Part shown: piece after piece, positions 18,047 to 26,366 of the stretch | How the letters are laid out: each line of letters opens with the position of its first letter | Position numbering within the stretch: the first letter of the stretch is position 1 | NCBI RefSeq assembly: GCF_002161285.1 | Contig: NZ_NFHH01000014.1 | Coordinates: forward strand, 34,033-98,032 | Length of the DNA stretch: 64,000 bases | Origin: Blautia sp. An81 | GTDB lineage: Bacteria; Bacillota; Clostridia; Lachnospirales; Lachnospiraceae | Reading direction: 5' to 3' | The notes under the pieces: generated by a model | The model's database searches: none | Told to the model about the DNA's origin: nothing | Seen by the model: only the letters and a program-made list of their open reading frames with translations | Position numbers and translations under genes: made by a program

Positions 18047-18849
18047 CAATGGGCCCTCCGGTTAAAAAGACCGATCACAATTTCTTCCAGGGTTTCCGCT
18101 TTGGGATACAGATCGTAGATTTTCTTCAATCCATCATCAAACAGTATATTCCCGGCTTCCAGAATGATCAGCCGCTGACATAAGGATTCCAAATCATTCA
18201 GATCATGACTTGTCAGGAGGATCGTAATTCTTTTTTCTTTATTGATATAGCGGAGAAATTCATATACTTTCTGTTTCACCGCAACATCCAGGCCAATGGT
18301 AGGTTCGTCTAAAAATAAAACGGAAGGTTCATGAAGGATTGCCGCCGCCATATCCGCCCGTACTCTCTGTCCAAGAGAAAGCCTGCGCGCCGGCTGCTGC
18401 AGAAACTCTTCTAATCCCAGGATTTCCATAAACAGCTCCATATTTTTCCGGTATACAGCTTCCGGTATCTCATAAATATCCTTTAGCAGACGAAAGGTGT
18501 CTATAATAGGGATATCCCACCATAACTGTGTTTTCTGTCCAAAAACCACACCGATATTTTTGGCATTTGTCATACGCTCCTTAAAGGGATCCCGGCCAAG
18601 AACACGGACCGTCCCGGAAGTCGACTTTAGGATCCCTGTAAGCATTTTGATAGTCGTGGATTTCCCCGCCCCGTTTGCACCGAGAAATGCTACACTTTCT
18701 CCTTCCTGGATTGAGAAGGTTATACCTTTTACTGCCTGTTTCTCTTCATACTGAGGGGACACCAGGTGCTTCACAGCACCCAGAAATCCTTCTTCTCTTT
18801 TAGCGATGTGATAGCTTTTACTCAGCCTGTCAACTTCTATGTGATTCAT
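18046..18849 (-). CDS. ABC exporter ATP-binding protein
   Basis: A 267-residue ABC ATPase with Walker A LGANGAGKST, signature RLSLGQRVRADMAAA, Walker B VLFLDEPTIGLDV and the LTSHDLNDLESLC switch region. Together with the early VSPQYEEKQAVKGI segment this fits the DrrA-like exporter ATPase group that pairs with DUF990-type permeases. The ATG at 18849 is preceded by GGGAGGG; the seven upstream in-frame residues lack their own RBS. It heads the exporter operon ATPase-permease-permease-glycosidase. Confidence 0.88.
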   Translation of the reverse strand: MNHIEVDRLSKSYHIAKREEGFLGAVKHLVSPQYEEKQAVKGITFSIQEGESVAFLGANGAGKSTTIKMLTGILKSTSGTVRVLGRDPFKERMTNAKNIGVVFGQKTQLWWDIPIIDTFRLLKDIYEIPEAVYRKNMELFMEILGLEEFLQQPARRLSLGQRVRADMAAAILHEPSVLFLDEPTIGLDVAVKQKVYEFLRYINKEKRITILLTSHDLNDLESLCQRLIILEAGNILFDDGLKKIYDLYPKAETLEEIVIGLFNRRAH

Positions 18850-18919
18850 AGATCCCTCCCGTTTCGTCAAAATTTCCAGAAATTTCTTCTGATGGGACTA
18901 TATTATTTTTAATCGTATT

Positions 18920-19440
18920 CTAATAAATTTCTTCTATCCTAATAATTTCTTTGATGCCACCTACATTGGAAGCTATTACGCATGTTCCTTCTGCTAATGC
19001 TTCTAGTAGAGAAAGTGGAAAACCCTCAAATAAACTAGGCAAAATATAAACATAACGTGCTTTGCAATTATCTACATAGCCTAGCATAATTACATTATTT
19101 TTCAAATTATATTTTTTTAATAATATTTTGAAGATTATCTCTTTCTTCGCCTTCTCCCATAATATATAGCTTAAAATTTTTATAGCTTTCTTTCATCTCT
19201 AAGAATATCTTAAAAGCATTAAGTAAGATATCACACCCTTTGCTATAGTGCAATCTTGCACAAAAAGTAAATATTTGTTCCGGATTTTGATTTATACCGG
19301 AAGATTTTATTGAAATACCATTATAAATTACTTATTTATTATTAGAACAAACATTTTTTCTCTATACCGAAGCAAACAATCAATTATAAGTTCTTATTTT
19401 ATCCATAGGTTTAAATTTAGAACAATTTTTTGTAGGTAAT
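18920..19440 (-). pseudogene. Decayed family-4-like glycosyltransferase
   Basis: Reading leftward, VIYNGIS (a nucleotide-sugar-transferase segment) leads into IFTFCARLHYSKGCDILL and FKLYIMGEGE. A run of seven A near 19110 then shifts the frame. The next frame gives NNVIMLGYVDN, YVYILPSLFEGFPLSLLEAL and CVIASNVGGIKEII. This is the C-terminal donor-binding half of a GT4 glycosyltransferase with its E-x7-E motif. Upstream of VIYNGIS an in-frame TAA interrupts it. The 3-prime end stops right after GGIKEII, about 60 residues short. The region is far more AT-rich than its neighbours, suggesting a transferred polysaccharide gene in decay. No function is expected. Confidence 0.82.
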
Positions 19441-19668
19441 TTGCAAATCATAGATATGCTTCCTTTGTTAAGTACATGTCAAATTATTTATAAACTATCT
19501 TAACGCTAAAATATAGCCTGGTATATAGCAAAATGATAGATAAATATGTGGTGATGATATAAGTTTTGTACATAAAACTAAATATGCATCCGAAATAAAC
19601 ACTCAAAAAATATATTATGCACAAAAAAGATGGACCTCCAGGCAATAATATATAGTAATCGGTAGAAC
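19441..19668. other. AT-rich intergenic remnant
   Basis: No open frame with a ribosome binding site and no recognisable RNA gene was found. Base composition is as low in G+C as the neighbouring glycosyltransferase remnant, so it probably belongs to the same decayed acquired segment. Confidence 0.45.
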
Positions 19669-19733
19669 AAAAATCATTGACTCCCTTTTCTGATATCTTC
19701 GACCAAAATCCAATATATCAAAAGGAGTCAATG
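19669..19733 (-). terminator. Terminator-like hairpin downstream of the GH4 gene
   Basis: Inverted repeat with CATTGACTCC at 19675-19684 and GGAGTCAATG at 19724-19733, extended inward by imperfect pairing of CTTTT..GATAT with ATATC.AAAAG. On the minus strand it is followed by ATTTTTG. It lies about 100 bp past the melA stop. An alternative reading is the end of a vanished insertion sequence, because the right arm leads into ATGCTCATGATCATTG, which could be a transposase start broken after 16 codons. Confidence 0.55.
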
Positions 19734-19829
19734 CTCATGATCATTGTACAATACTTACTTTCTATTATTCAATACCTTTAGTGATTCCCATTCTCTCATA
19801 TACCAAAAATTTCAGATTGATAAGAAGCT

Positions 19830-21152
19830 TTATTTATACATCTTCATATAATCCCCATGGGCTTCTATCAGTTCATCACACATCTTTACAATGTCATCAA
19901 TGCTCAGTTCTGCCGCTGTATGAGGATCCAGCATAGCCGCCTGATAAATGGCCTCTTTTTTCTTTGTGCGGGCAGCCTCAATCGTCAGAAGCTGGGTATT
20001 AATATTTGTCATATTCATAGCTGCAAGCTGTACAGGAAGTTTTCCTACTCTGCAGGGAGTCACACCGCTGCCATCGATAAGGCAGGGAACCTCCACACAG
20101 GCATCAGAAGGAAGGTTCTCAATGAGACCTTTATTGATCACATTTCCTCCAATCTTATAAGGCTCGTTTGTTACCATTGATTCCATAATATAAGAAGCAT
20201 ATTCCCGGCTTCTCTCATGAGTGATCTCACCGTTATTGAGGATATTCTTTTTCTCCTCTTCCCATTCTGCTATCTGCTTAATACATCTTCTGGGGTATTC
20301 ATCCAGAGGAATATTATACTGGTCAATCAGTTCCGGATATTTATTTTTAATAAAGAAAGGATTGTACTCTGCATTATGTTCGCTGGATTCTGTACAGTAA
20401 TATCCCAGTCTCCGTATATACTCGAAACGTACCATATCCGTGTGCTTTTCATTTGCATTTTTTTCAGCAGCTCTTTTTCTGATTTCCGGATACAGATCCT
20501 TTCCTTCTTTGTCCTGGATTTTCAGCAGCCAGGCCATATGATTGATTCCTGCAATGGTCTCCACACGGCCTTCCAGTTTGTCTTCCATTCCCAGTTCTTC
20601 CAAAAGCGTCTTAGAGCAGACCTGTACACTGTGGCACAGCCCTACAGTTTTCACTCCTGTATACCGCTGCATGTATCCAGAAAGAATACCCATAGGATTG
20701 GTATAATTTAAAAACCATGCGTCAGGGCATGCCTCTTCCATATCTCTGGCAAAGCCTTCTAATACTGGAATGGTACGGAGGCCTCTCATAATGCCGCCGA
20801 TACCCAGACTGTCTGCAATAGTCTGACGAAGACCATATTTTTTCGGAATTTCAAAGTCTGTAATGGTGCAGGGATCGTAGCCCCCTACCTGGATGGCATT
20901 TACTACAAAATCCGCACCTTTTAATGCCTCTTTTCGGTTTTCCTCTCCCAGATAAGTTTTGATTTTCGCCCTTCCCTGATTTACATTCTGGTTAATAGCA
21001 CTTAGTATCACCTGAGAATCTTCCAGTCTCTGTCCATTAATATCATACAGTGCGATTTCGCTGTCGCACAGAGACGGAGAACACATACAGTCTCCCAATA
21101 CATTTCTTGCAAATACGGTGCTTCCCGCTCCCATAAAAGTTATTTTTGCCAT
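19830..21152 (-). CDS. melA: Alpha-galactosidase, glycoside hydrolase family 4
   Basis: A 440-residue NAD+- and Mn2+-dependent glycosidase of family GH4. The N-terminal dinucleotide fold starts ITFMGAGSTVFARNV. The substrate/metal motifs are NYTNPMG near residue 149, the metal-binding Cys/His segment GLCHSVQ near 171 and GINHMAW near 204. MelA-type GH4 enzymes act on melibiose, raffinose and other alpha-galactosides by a redox-assisted mechanism. The ATG has TAGGAGG nearby and lies 12 bases after the AraC regulator gene, so the two are co-transcribed. Related GH4 enzymes act on alpha-glucosides or galacturonides. The alpha-galactoside context and the long DSLGIGG-type segment favour galactosidase, but specificity is inferred. 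Confidence 0.9.
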   Translation of the reverse strand: MAKITFMGAGSTVFARNVLGDCMCSPSLCDSEIALYDINGQRLEDSQVILSAINQNVNQGRAKIKTYLGEENRKEALKGADFVVNAIQVGGYDPCTITDFEIPKKYGLRQTIADSLGIGGIMRGLRTIPVLEGFARDMEEACPDAWFLNYTNPMGILSGYMQRYTGVKTVGLCHSVQVCSKTLLEELGMEDKLEGRVETIAGINHMAWLLKIQDKEGKDLYPEIRKRAAEKNANEKHTDMVRFEYIRRLGYYCTESSEHNAEYNPFFIKNKYPELIDQYNIPLDEYPRRCIKQIAEWEEEKKNILNNGEITHERSREYASYIMESMVTNEPYKIGGNVINKGLIENLPSDACVEVPCLIDGSGVTPCRVGKLPVQLAAMNMTNINTQLLTIEAARTKKKEAIYQAAMLDPHTAAELSIDDIVKMCDELIEAHGDYMKMYK

Positions 21153-21164
21153 ACAAATTTCCTC

Positions 21165-22070
21165 CTAAAAAAATTTTGTCTGAAATTCTCCCTTATGGGT
21201 ACACAGCACCAGCTGCTCTTCACTCTCCCGAAAAGCTTTGGGACTTATCCCATAATATTGTTTAAAGATTTTTGAAAAAGCAAGCTGATCGCTGTATCCC
21301 ACAGCTGCCGCTACAGCATTGACTGACATATCCGTTTTTCTCAGCATAGAAGCCGCTTTATCCATACGCAGCAGTATCAAATACTCCTGGGGCGAATAAC
21401 CGGTAACCTTTTTGAAGCTGCTGGTCAGATAACTTCTGTTCACGCCAATATAAGTAGCCAGTTCCGAGATACGAAGCTTCTCATTATAATGCTGGTTAAT
21501 GTAGTCAATAGCATGGCGTGCATACACAGTTCCCGGGTAAAAATGTACCATACCCGGAGCGTCGCTCATATATTCTTCTACCAGATCTGCCAGAATTTCC
21601 AACAGATAAGCATTTCTCCTCAGTTCACATTTAAAAGACAACTGATATTCTTCCAGGATTTTTTCAATCAGTTCCTGGATGTGGGGAAGGCAGGCAATGC
21701 TGCGCACCGGTTTTTTCATAGAAAAACCGGCGTTATCTACGCAGGCTTTTGCTTTCGCCCCACTAAACCCCACCCAGCTGTAGAACCAGGGATCCTCTTT
21801 ATCAGCTTCATACCAGGCCTCTGTGGCAGGCGGAAGTAAAAAGGCCTCTCCCTTTTTTATATTGTATTGATTTCCGTTGACTTCAAGCGTCCCGCTTCCC
21901 TCGCTGACAAAATGAAGCACATAATTTCTTCTTCTGTTAGGACCATAACGGTGTCCCGGCTCACATTGTTCCCAACCGCAATAGCACAGGCATAGTTCCG
22001 AGGAGTCTCTTTGGATATCCTCCAATGATTTATATTTCGCAGAGCTGGTGTATCCTGTCATTCTATTCAA
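21165..22070 (-). CDS. AraC-family regulator of alpha-galactoside genes
   Basis: A 301-residue protein with a cupin-type sugar-sensing half (YVLHFVSEGSGTLEVNG near residue 48, LLPPATEAWYEAD near 78) and an AraC DNA-binding half (about 195-290). The latter contains LRISELATYIGVNRSYLTSSF and MSVNAVAAAVGYSDQLAFSKIF and ends GISPKAFRES. This matches MsmR/RafR-type activators. It lies between the importer genes and melA and is co-transcribed with melA. The start is a TTG six bases after GGAGGG; the first in-frame ATG three codons later is too far from it. It is predicted to activate the importer and alpha-galactosidase genes in response to the sugar. Confidence 0.88.
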   Translation of the reverse strand: MNRMTGYTSSAKYKSLEDIQRDSSELCLCYCGWEQCEPGHRYGPNRRRNYVLHFVSEGSGTLEVNGNQYNIKKGEAFLLPPATEAWYEADKEDPWFYSWVGFSGAKAKACVDNAGFSMKKPVRSIACLPHIQELIEKILEEYQLSFKCELRRNAYLLEILADLVEEYMSDAPGMVHFYPGTVYARHAIDYINQHYNEKLRISELATYIGVNRSYLTSSFKKVTGYSPQEYLILLRMDKAASMLRKTDMSVNAVAAAVGYSDQLAFSKIFKQYYGISPKAFRESEEQLVLCTHKGEFQTKFF

Positions 22071-22101
22071 GTCATTCCCTCCATGTGTCTCTAAACGAAA
22101 C

Positions 22102-22136
22102 CAGGCCGCTGCACCGTTTTTTTTATGCAGCAGCCC
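22102..22136 (-). terminator. Weak hairpin after the sugar permease genes
   Basis: GGCCGCTGCA pairs with TGCAGCAGCC around a 12-base loop containing an A8 run, with one unpaired base. On the minus strand the following sequence is only moderately T-rich (TGGTTTCGTTT). It may partly terminate the importer transcript before the AraC gene. Confidence 0.4.
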
Positions 22137-22169
22137 ATTTTCAAAGCCAGTCTGTTTCTATTAAATCTC

Positions 22170-23000
22170 TTATAATTTTCCACCGCTGGTAGCGATACCT
22201 TCAATAAACTGTTTCTGAAAGATCACGTAGATAACGATCATCGGCAGACATGCGATCAGTGATGCAGCCATCAACTGCGGGAAATTGGATGCATACTGTC
22301 CCTGCATCTTTGCAAGCGCCGCAGAAAGTGTCAGCATGTTCTTATCCGTATTAACGATCATTGGCCACATCAGGTCTTTAAAAGCAAACACTGCTGTAAA
22401 GATTCCCAGGGCGACCATGCTGGAACGGGTAAGAGGCGCCATGATAAACAGGAAAGTCTGGCCGATATTGCAGCCATCCAGTCTGGCCGCTTCTTCCATA
22501 TCTTTTGGAAGGGTCATATAGGCCTGTCTCAGCAGGAAAGTACCGAAAGCTGTGACAATACCAGGGAATACCAAGCCGAAAATGGTATTTAAAGCACCAA
22601 GTCCGCTGACCATCAGGTACTGAGGGATGATAAAGATCTGTGAAGGGATCATCATCTGGAACAGTACCAAGGAGAACATAAAATCTCTTCCCTTAAAGTT
22701 CAGACGGGCAAAAGCATATCCGGCCGTGGTTGCTGTAAGAACTGCACACAGCACGCGGAAAAAGATCATGAGGAGCGTATTCTTATACAGCAGGATAAAG
22801 TTCATATTCTCCATAACTTCCGTAAAGGACTCTGTCCTCCATACCGTAGGGAAAATCAGAAAAGGATTTACCTGGGTAGCCTCTGACACAGACTTAAATG
22901 CTGTAAGTATCATCCACAAAAAGGGAACCAGCATAGTAATTGACATAAGGATCAATACAATATGTATGATCACTGACATTATTTTTCTTCTCGCTTCCAT
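22170..23000 (-). CDS. Sugar ABC importer permease, MalG/MsmG type
   Basis: A 276-residue permease with six membrane helices and the MalG-type EAA loop EEAARLDGCNIGQTFLFIMAPL near residue 170. It forms the inner-membrane channel together with the permease encoded upstream and receives sugar from the lipoprotein encoded before it. The genes lie in the usual order binding protein, MsmF-like, MsmG-like, with 14 bases between the permease genes. The alpha-galactosidases and AraC regulator around it suggest raffinose/melibiose/stachyose-type substrates. No ATPase gene is present in the cluster, so a shared MsmK-type ATPase elsewhere is assumed. Confidence 0.92.
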   Translation of the reverse strand: MEARRKIMSVIIHIVLILMSITMLVPFLWMILTAFKSVSEATQVNPFLIFPTVWRTESFTEVMENMNFILLYKNTLLMIFFRVLCAVLTATTAGYAFARLNFKGRDFMFSLVLFQMMIPSQIFIIPQYLMVSGLGALNTIFGLVFPGIVTAFGTFLLRQAYMTLPKDMEEAARLDGCNIGQTFLFIMAPLTRSSMVALGIFTAVFAFKDLMWPMIVNTDKNMLTLSAALAKMQGQYASNFPQLMAASLIACLPMIVIYVIFQKQFIEGIATSGGKL

Positions 23001-23014
23001 ACCAGTACCCCCTT

Positions 23015-23911
23015 TTAATTATAGTAAACCCATTTTTTCTGTCCGATCATCTGGAATACCGTAACGATCATGATCACAACCAGCAGCAGAACCACGATGG
23101 CAGAACCATAGCCCTGATTCTTCTGACGGAAGGAATATTCATAGAACAGATATACCAGAGACTGAGTCTTGATAAGCGCCGGGTTGGATTTATCCATTAC
23201 CATGAAGATCAGGTCGAATACCTGAAGGGCGCCGATCACACGGGTAACCAGTACGAAAAAGATAGTGGGAGAGATCAGAGGCAGCGTAATGCTGAAGAAC
23301 TGACGTACGCCGCTGGCTCCGTCAATGTCCGCCGCTTCATAATAATCTCCCGGCACTTCCTGGAGACCGGCAAGGAAAAGTACCATGTTATAACCAATGA
23401 TGGACCAGATACCGATCACTGCAATGGAAAAGATCGCGATATTCGGGTCGGACACCCAGTTTACATGTACTCCGAAAACATGGTTGATCAGACCGAAGTC
23501 TGCGTTAAACAACCATCTCCAAACCATAGCTACCGCTGCCGGAGCCGCTACCATAGGCAGGAAGAAAATGGTACGGTATACGCTTCTGCCCTTCATCTTC
23601 CTGTTCAAAAGGACTGCCAGCACCAGAGAGATGGCAATGGAAAACGGCACCTCTACGATTGCATATTTGATCGTATTGATCAGCGCCTGCCATACCTGAG
23701 AATCTGCAAACATTGTCTGATAATTTTCCAGTCCCACAAAGATATTTCCCCTGCCGAAGTCTCCGGTCTTAAAGAAGCTCTTATAGATTGTCTGGAAAAT
23801 CGGTATAATATTCAAAATAATAAGTCCCAGCATCGTAGGAATGATAAACGCCCAGCCCCATCTGAATTCGCTGCGCTCACGGCTTGTTACTTTCTTTTTC
23901 GGCTTTGCCAT
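23015..23911 (-). CDS. Sugar ABC importer permease, MalF/MsmF type
   Basis: A 298-residue permease. A basic cytoplasmic N-terminus (KPKKKVTSRERSEFRWGW) precedes TM1, and the EAA loop reads YYEAADIDGASGVRQFFSITLPLI near residue 200. It pairs with the MsmG-like permease. The ATG at 23911 has AGGAG at 8 bases; the GTG three codons upstream would abut the Shine-Dalgarno and is unlikely. A stable hairpin separates it from the binding-protein gene, consistent with higher expression of the binding protein. Confidence 0.92.
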   Translation of the reverse strand: MAKPKKKVTSRERSEFRWGWAFIIPTMLGLIILNIIPIFQTIYKSFFKTGDFGRGNIFVGLENYQTMFADSQVWQALINTIKYAIVEVPFSIAISLVLAVLLNRKMKGRSVYRTIFFLPMVAAPAAVAMVWRWLFNADFGLINHVFGVHVNWVSDPNIAIFSIAVIGIWSIIGYNMVLFLAGLQEVPGDYYEAADIDGASGVRQFFSITLPLISPTIFFVLVTRVIGALQVFDLIFMVMDKSNPALIKTQSLVYLFYEYSFRQKNQGYGSAIVVLLLVVIMIVTVFQMIGQKKWVYYN

Positions 23912-23935
23912 ATGTGTCACTCCTTTTTCTTATGG

Positions 23936-23959
23936 GGACAGCCGCCAAAACGGCTGTCC
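23936..23959 (-). other. Intercistronic hairpin between binding-protein and permease genes
   Basis: A perfect 9-bp stem, GGACAGCCG at 23936-23944 and CGGCTGTCC at 23951-23959, with a 6-base loop and no long T tract. This position in binding-protein operons is a known site for mRNA-stabilising or partially terminating hairpins that raise the binding-protein to permease ratio. Here that role is inferred. Confidence 0.65.
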
Positions 23960-23971
23960 TTTCACCTTATG

Positions 23972-25258
23972 TTACTGCTCTTCCGCCAGCGTAGCGTTCA
24001 TCTCTTCTGCAATCTGCTTGCAGGTATCTTCCATGGTCATATTTCCGGCCCAGGCCTCTTTCAGAAGCTCGCTGGCTCTGTTTTCCCATGTAACGGTATT
24101 TCTGGAGTATGGTCTGATTACCATGTCATCGCGCATATCCAGATAAGCCTGTAAGTTAAATTCCGGTGCACAGTTTACCCATGCTTCAGAAGTTCCGTCC
24201 CATGCAGACATGGTAACGCCTAATTCTGCCTGTTTTGTCTGAGCTGCTTCGGAACCCAGATATTCGATCAGTTTCCATGCATTTTCTGTATTGTCGCCGT
24301 TTGCTGCTGCCGCCCAGCCAAGGCCATTGTAGATGGAGACACGTCTTCCGCTCTCTGCATCCATAGGCATTACTGCACAGTCACAGTTTTCTTTAATATA
24401 ATCTTCTTCCTTGAAGGAAGAGATCATCCAGGAACCGTGGAAGGACATCGCTGTCTTTCCGGATTTCAGAAGCACGTCCGGTCCGTTCTCAGACATGGTC
24501 TCGATAGAAGGCATAGAGCCGTCTTTGATCAGCTGCTCAACCACCTGCATAGCTTTGATAGTGTTTGGATCGTCATATCCGGAAGTTGTCTTATCGTCAG
24601 AAATGATCTGTCCGCCCATATCGTATACGATATTGTAGTAACCTTCCTGGTTGGTATCATTTCTCATGGCAAATCCATACTGGCTGCCGTCCGGCTTTGT
24701 CAGCTGTTTTGCAACCTCTACCAGCTTGTCCCAGGTCCAGGTCTCATCTGGATAAGGAATTCCGGCTTCGTCAAACATGGTCTTATTGTACCAGAGAGCG
24801 ATGGTATCTACATCCTTGGGAACTGCATATACCTTGTCTTCATATGTATACAGATTCTTAATATCTTCCGGATACTTGCTCATATCCACAAGATCACTTT
24901 CTGCGATCTTATCTGTAAGATCCAGGAGCATATCGTTTGACATATATCTCTCGGACTCATTAGAATGCATCCAGAATACGTCCGGCATATCGCCGCCCTG
25001 AGCTCCGGCTTCAAGAAGGGTCCAGTACTCGTTCCATGGCACTACCTGGATTTCTGCACCAATGCCTGTCTCCTCTGTGAAATCTGCCAGGATTTCTTTC
25101 AGTCCGGCTTCCTGGTAGGTATCCCAGATCATGACAGACAGGTCTCCGCCGCCTCCGCCGCTTTCTCCGCCGCCTTCATTACCGCCGCCTCCGCAGGCGC
25201 CTAACGAAAATACCATAACCCCTGCCAAAGCTAATGCTACAACTCTCTTCAATTTCAT
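23972..25258 (-). CDS. Sugar ABC importer binding lipoprotein (MsmE/family 1 SBP)
   Basis: A 428-residue extracellular solute-binding protein. The signal peptide ends in lipobox LGAC at residue 22 and is followed by a Gly-rich linker. The mature sequence has family-1 features such as VMIWDTYQEAGLKEIL, the PDVFWMHS segment and AVPKDVDTIALWYNKTMFDEAG. It captures an oligosaccharide and hands it to the two permeases. The gene heads the importer cluster. The 5-prime region contains TATAAT-like and AT-rich elements and a long pyrimidine-rich stretch. The alpha-galactoside ligand is inferred from context. Confidence 0.92.
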   Translation of the reverse strand: MKLKRVVALALAGVMVFSLGACGGGGNEGGGESGGGGGDLSVMIWDTYQEAGLKEILADFTEETGIGAEIQVVPWNEYWTLLEAGAQGGDMPDVFWMHSNESERYMSNDMLLDLTDKIAESDLVDMSKYPEDIKNLYTYEDKVYAVPKDVDTIALWYNKTMFDEAGIPYPDETWTWDKLVEVAKQLTKPDGSQYGFAMRNDTNQEGYYNIVYDMGGQIISDDKTTSGYDDPNTIKAMQVVEQLIKDGSMPSIETMSENGPDVLLKSGKTAMSFHGSWMISSFKEEDYIKENCDCAVMPMDAESGRRVSIYNGLGWAAAANGDNTENAWKLIEYLGSEAAQTKQAELGVTMSAWDGTSEAWVNCAPEFNLQAYLDMRDDMVIRPYSRNTVTWENRASELLKEAWAGNMTMEDTCKQIAEEMNATLAEEQ

Positions 25259-25664
25259 AGTCTCTCCTCCTTTAATTCGTCATTTTGCTTTCATTGCTTT
25301 AATCATCAATGTATTGTTTATTATAATTTCACATGGAAAAATGATAAATGGAGTTATGTTTTTACTATATGTCATAATGTCGCTTTTCCGTTTAAATGCA
25401 TGTAAAAAGCATCGAATTTCCCTTTATCAATGGACAATTTAACAATATTTTTTTATTTTTCCCTCTTCATTCTTCCTGTTTTTTTTAATTTTTTCCCTGT
25501 TTTCCCTTCTATTTTTACTGTTATCCGTATTATTTTTTCATAGTTTCCTTATTTTTTTTAATTTCTCCATAGTAATTTTCCATATTCAATGTTACCCTTT
25601 ACTATATATGCTGCATTAGACCCTCGCGGAAAATATCACATGATGTATAGAAAGGAAACCGGCT
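25259..25664. promoter_or_regulatory. Divergent promoter region, importer operon and DUF624 gene
   Basis: No gene fits here. For the minus strand a TATAAT -10 lies at 25320-25325 with no good -35 element, as expected for an AraC-activated promoter. Positions about 25440-25605 form a strongly pyrimidine-rich tract on the plus strand with repeated CCCT and T runs. A start-proximal GAAAGGAAA serves the plus-strand gene at 25665. No clear catabolite-repression palindrome was found. Confidence 0.5.
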
Positions 25665-26297
25665 ATGAATCTCTTTAATGAAAATAACCTTCTAAATATC
25701 GGCTTAAATAAGATCGGAGATGTGATCGTATGCAATCTTCTCTTTGTACTCTGCTGCATTCCAGTTTTCACCATCGGCCCGGCGCTGACTGCTCTGTACC
25801 ACTGTATGCTGCGCAGCGTCAAAGGGAATCTCAACGGAGCCGCCAAGACCTTTTTCCGTGCTTTTAAGGAGAATTTCCTCCAATCCCTGGCCGCCTGGCT
25901 GCTTTTTCTCCTTCTGCTGCTCATATTGCTGCTGAATATCCGCTTCCTGTCTCTCCAGGGTAAGGATATCTCCCAGGTTCTTCTTTATCTTTCTGAAGGC
26001 GCAGCGGTTCTTCTGGTGATCGGAGGTCTTTATATCTTCCCGGTAATCGCCGCCTTCTCGAATACGCTGAAAAATCTGGTGAAAAATTCTTATATTTTTG
26101 CTTTTATGCATTTTCCTTCCACCCTGCTGCTGGCTGTGATCACGATCCTTCCTATGTTTATGACTTATCAGGACCTCACTCTCCTGCCTTTATATGCCTG
26201 CTGCTGGTTTTTCTTCGGCTTCGGCCTTACTGCCCTGATAAATGCTCATATTTTATACCGCTTCTTTAAAAATTATCTGGGCGATGAAAATCCTTAA
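25665..26297 (+). CDS. DUF624/YesL-family membrane protein
   Basis: A 210-residue membrane protein with about five hydrophobic segments. The N-terminal pattern NKIGDVIVCNLLFVLCCIPVFTIGPALTALYHC is typical of YesL/DUF624 proteins, as is the LLLNIRFL segment after TM3. YesL-like genes recur beside sugar ABC importers in Firmicutes, but the molecular function is unknown. It is divergent from the importer operon and shares its regulatory region, so the same AraC protein may control it. A strong hairpin follows. Confidence 0.82.
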   Translation: MNLFNENNLLNIGLNKIGDVIVCNLLFVLCCIPVFTIGPALTALYHCMLRSVKGNLNGAAKTFFRAFKENFLQSLAAWLLFLLLLLILLLNIRFLSLQGKDISQVLLYLSEGAAVLLVIGGLYIFPVIAAFSNTLKNLVKNSYIFAFMHFPSTLLLAVITILPMFMTYQDLTLLPLYACCWFFFGFGLTALINAHILYRFFKNYLGDENP

Positions 26298-26301
26298 AGC
26301 T

Positions 26302-26365
26302 AAAAAAGCCCTGTCCCGCAGTGTAACTCATCCGAGCACGCCGCAGAACAGGGCTTTTCATTTTT
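26302..26365. terminator. Bidirectional terminator between DUF624 and GH36 genes
   Basis: AAAAAAGCCCTGT (26302-26314) pairs with ACAGGGCTTTT (26348-26358), with further T residues. The genes converge here, and A and T runs flank the stem, so it can end both transcripts. Confidence 0.85.
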
Positions 26366-26366
26366 C

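Noticed and set aside
19731..19782. Insertion sequence starting with ATGCTCATGATCATTG
   Set aside because: The frame stops after 16 codons, and no downstream transposase sequence or right end exists. The inverted repeat is explained as well by a terminator.
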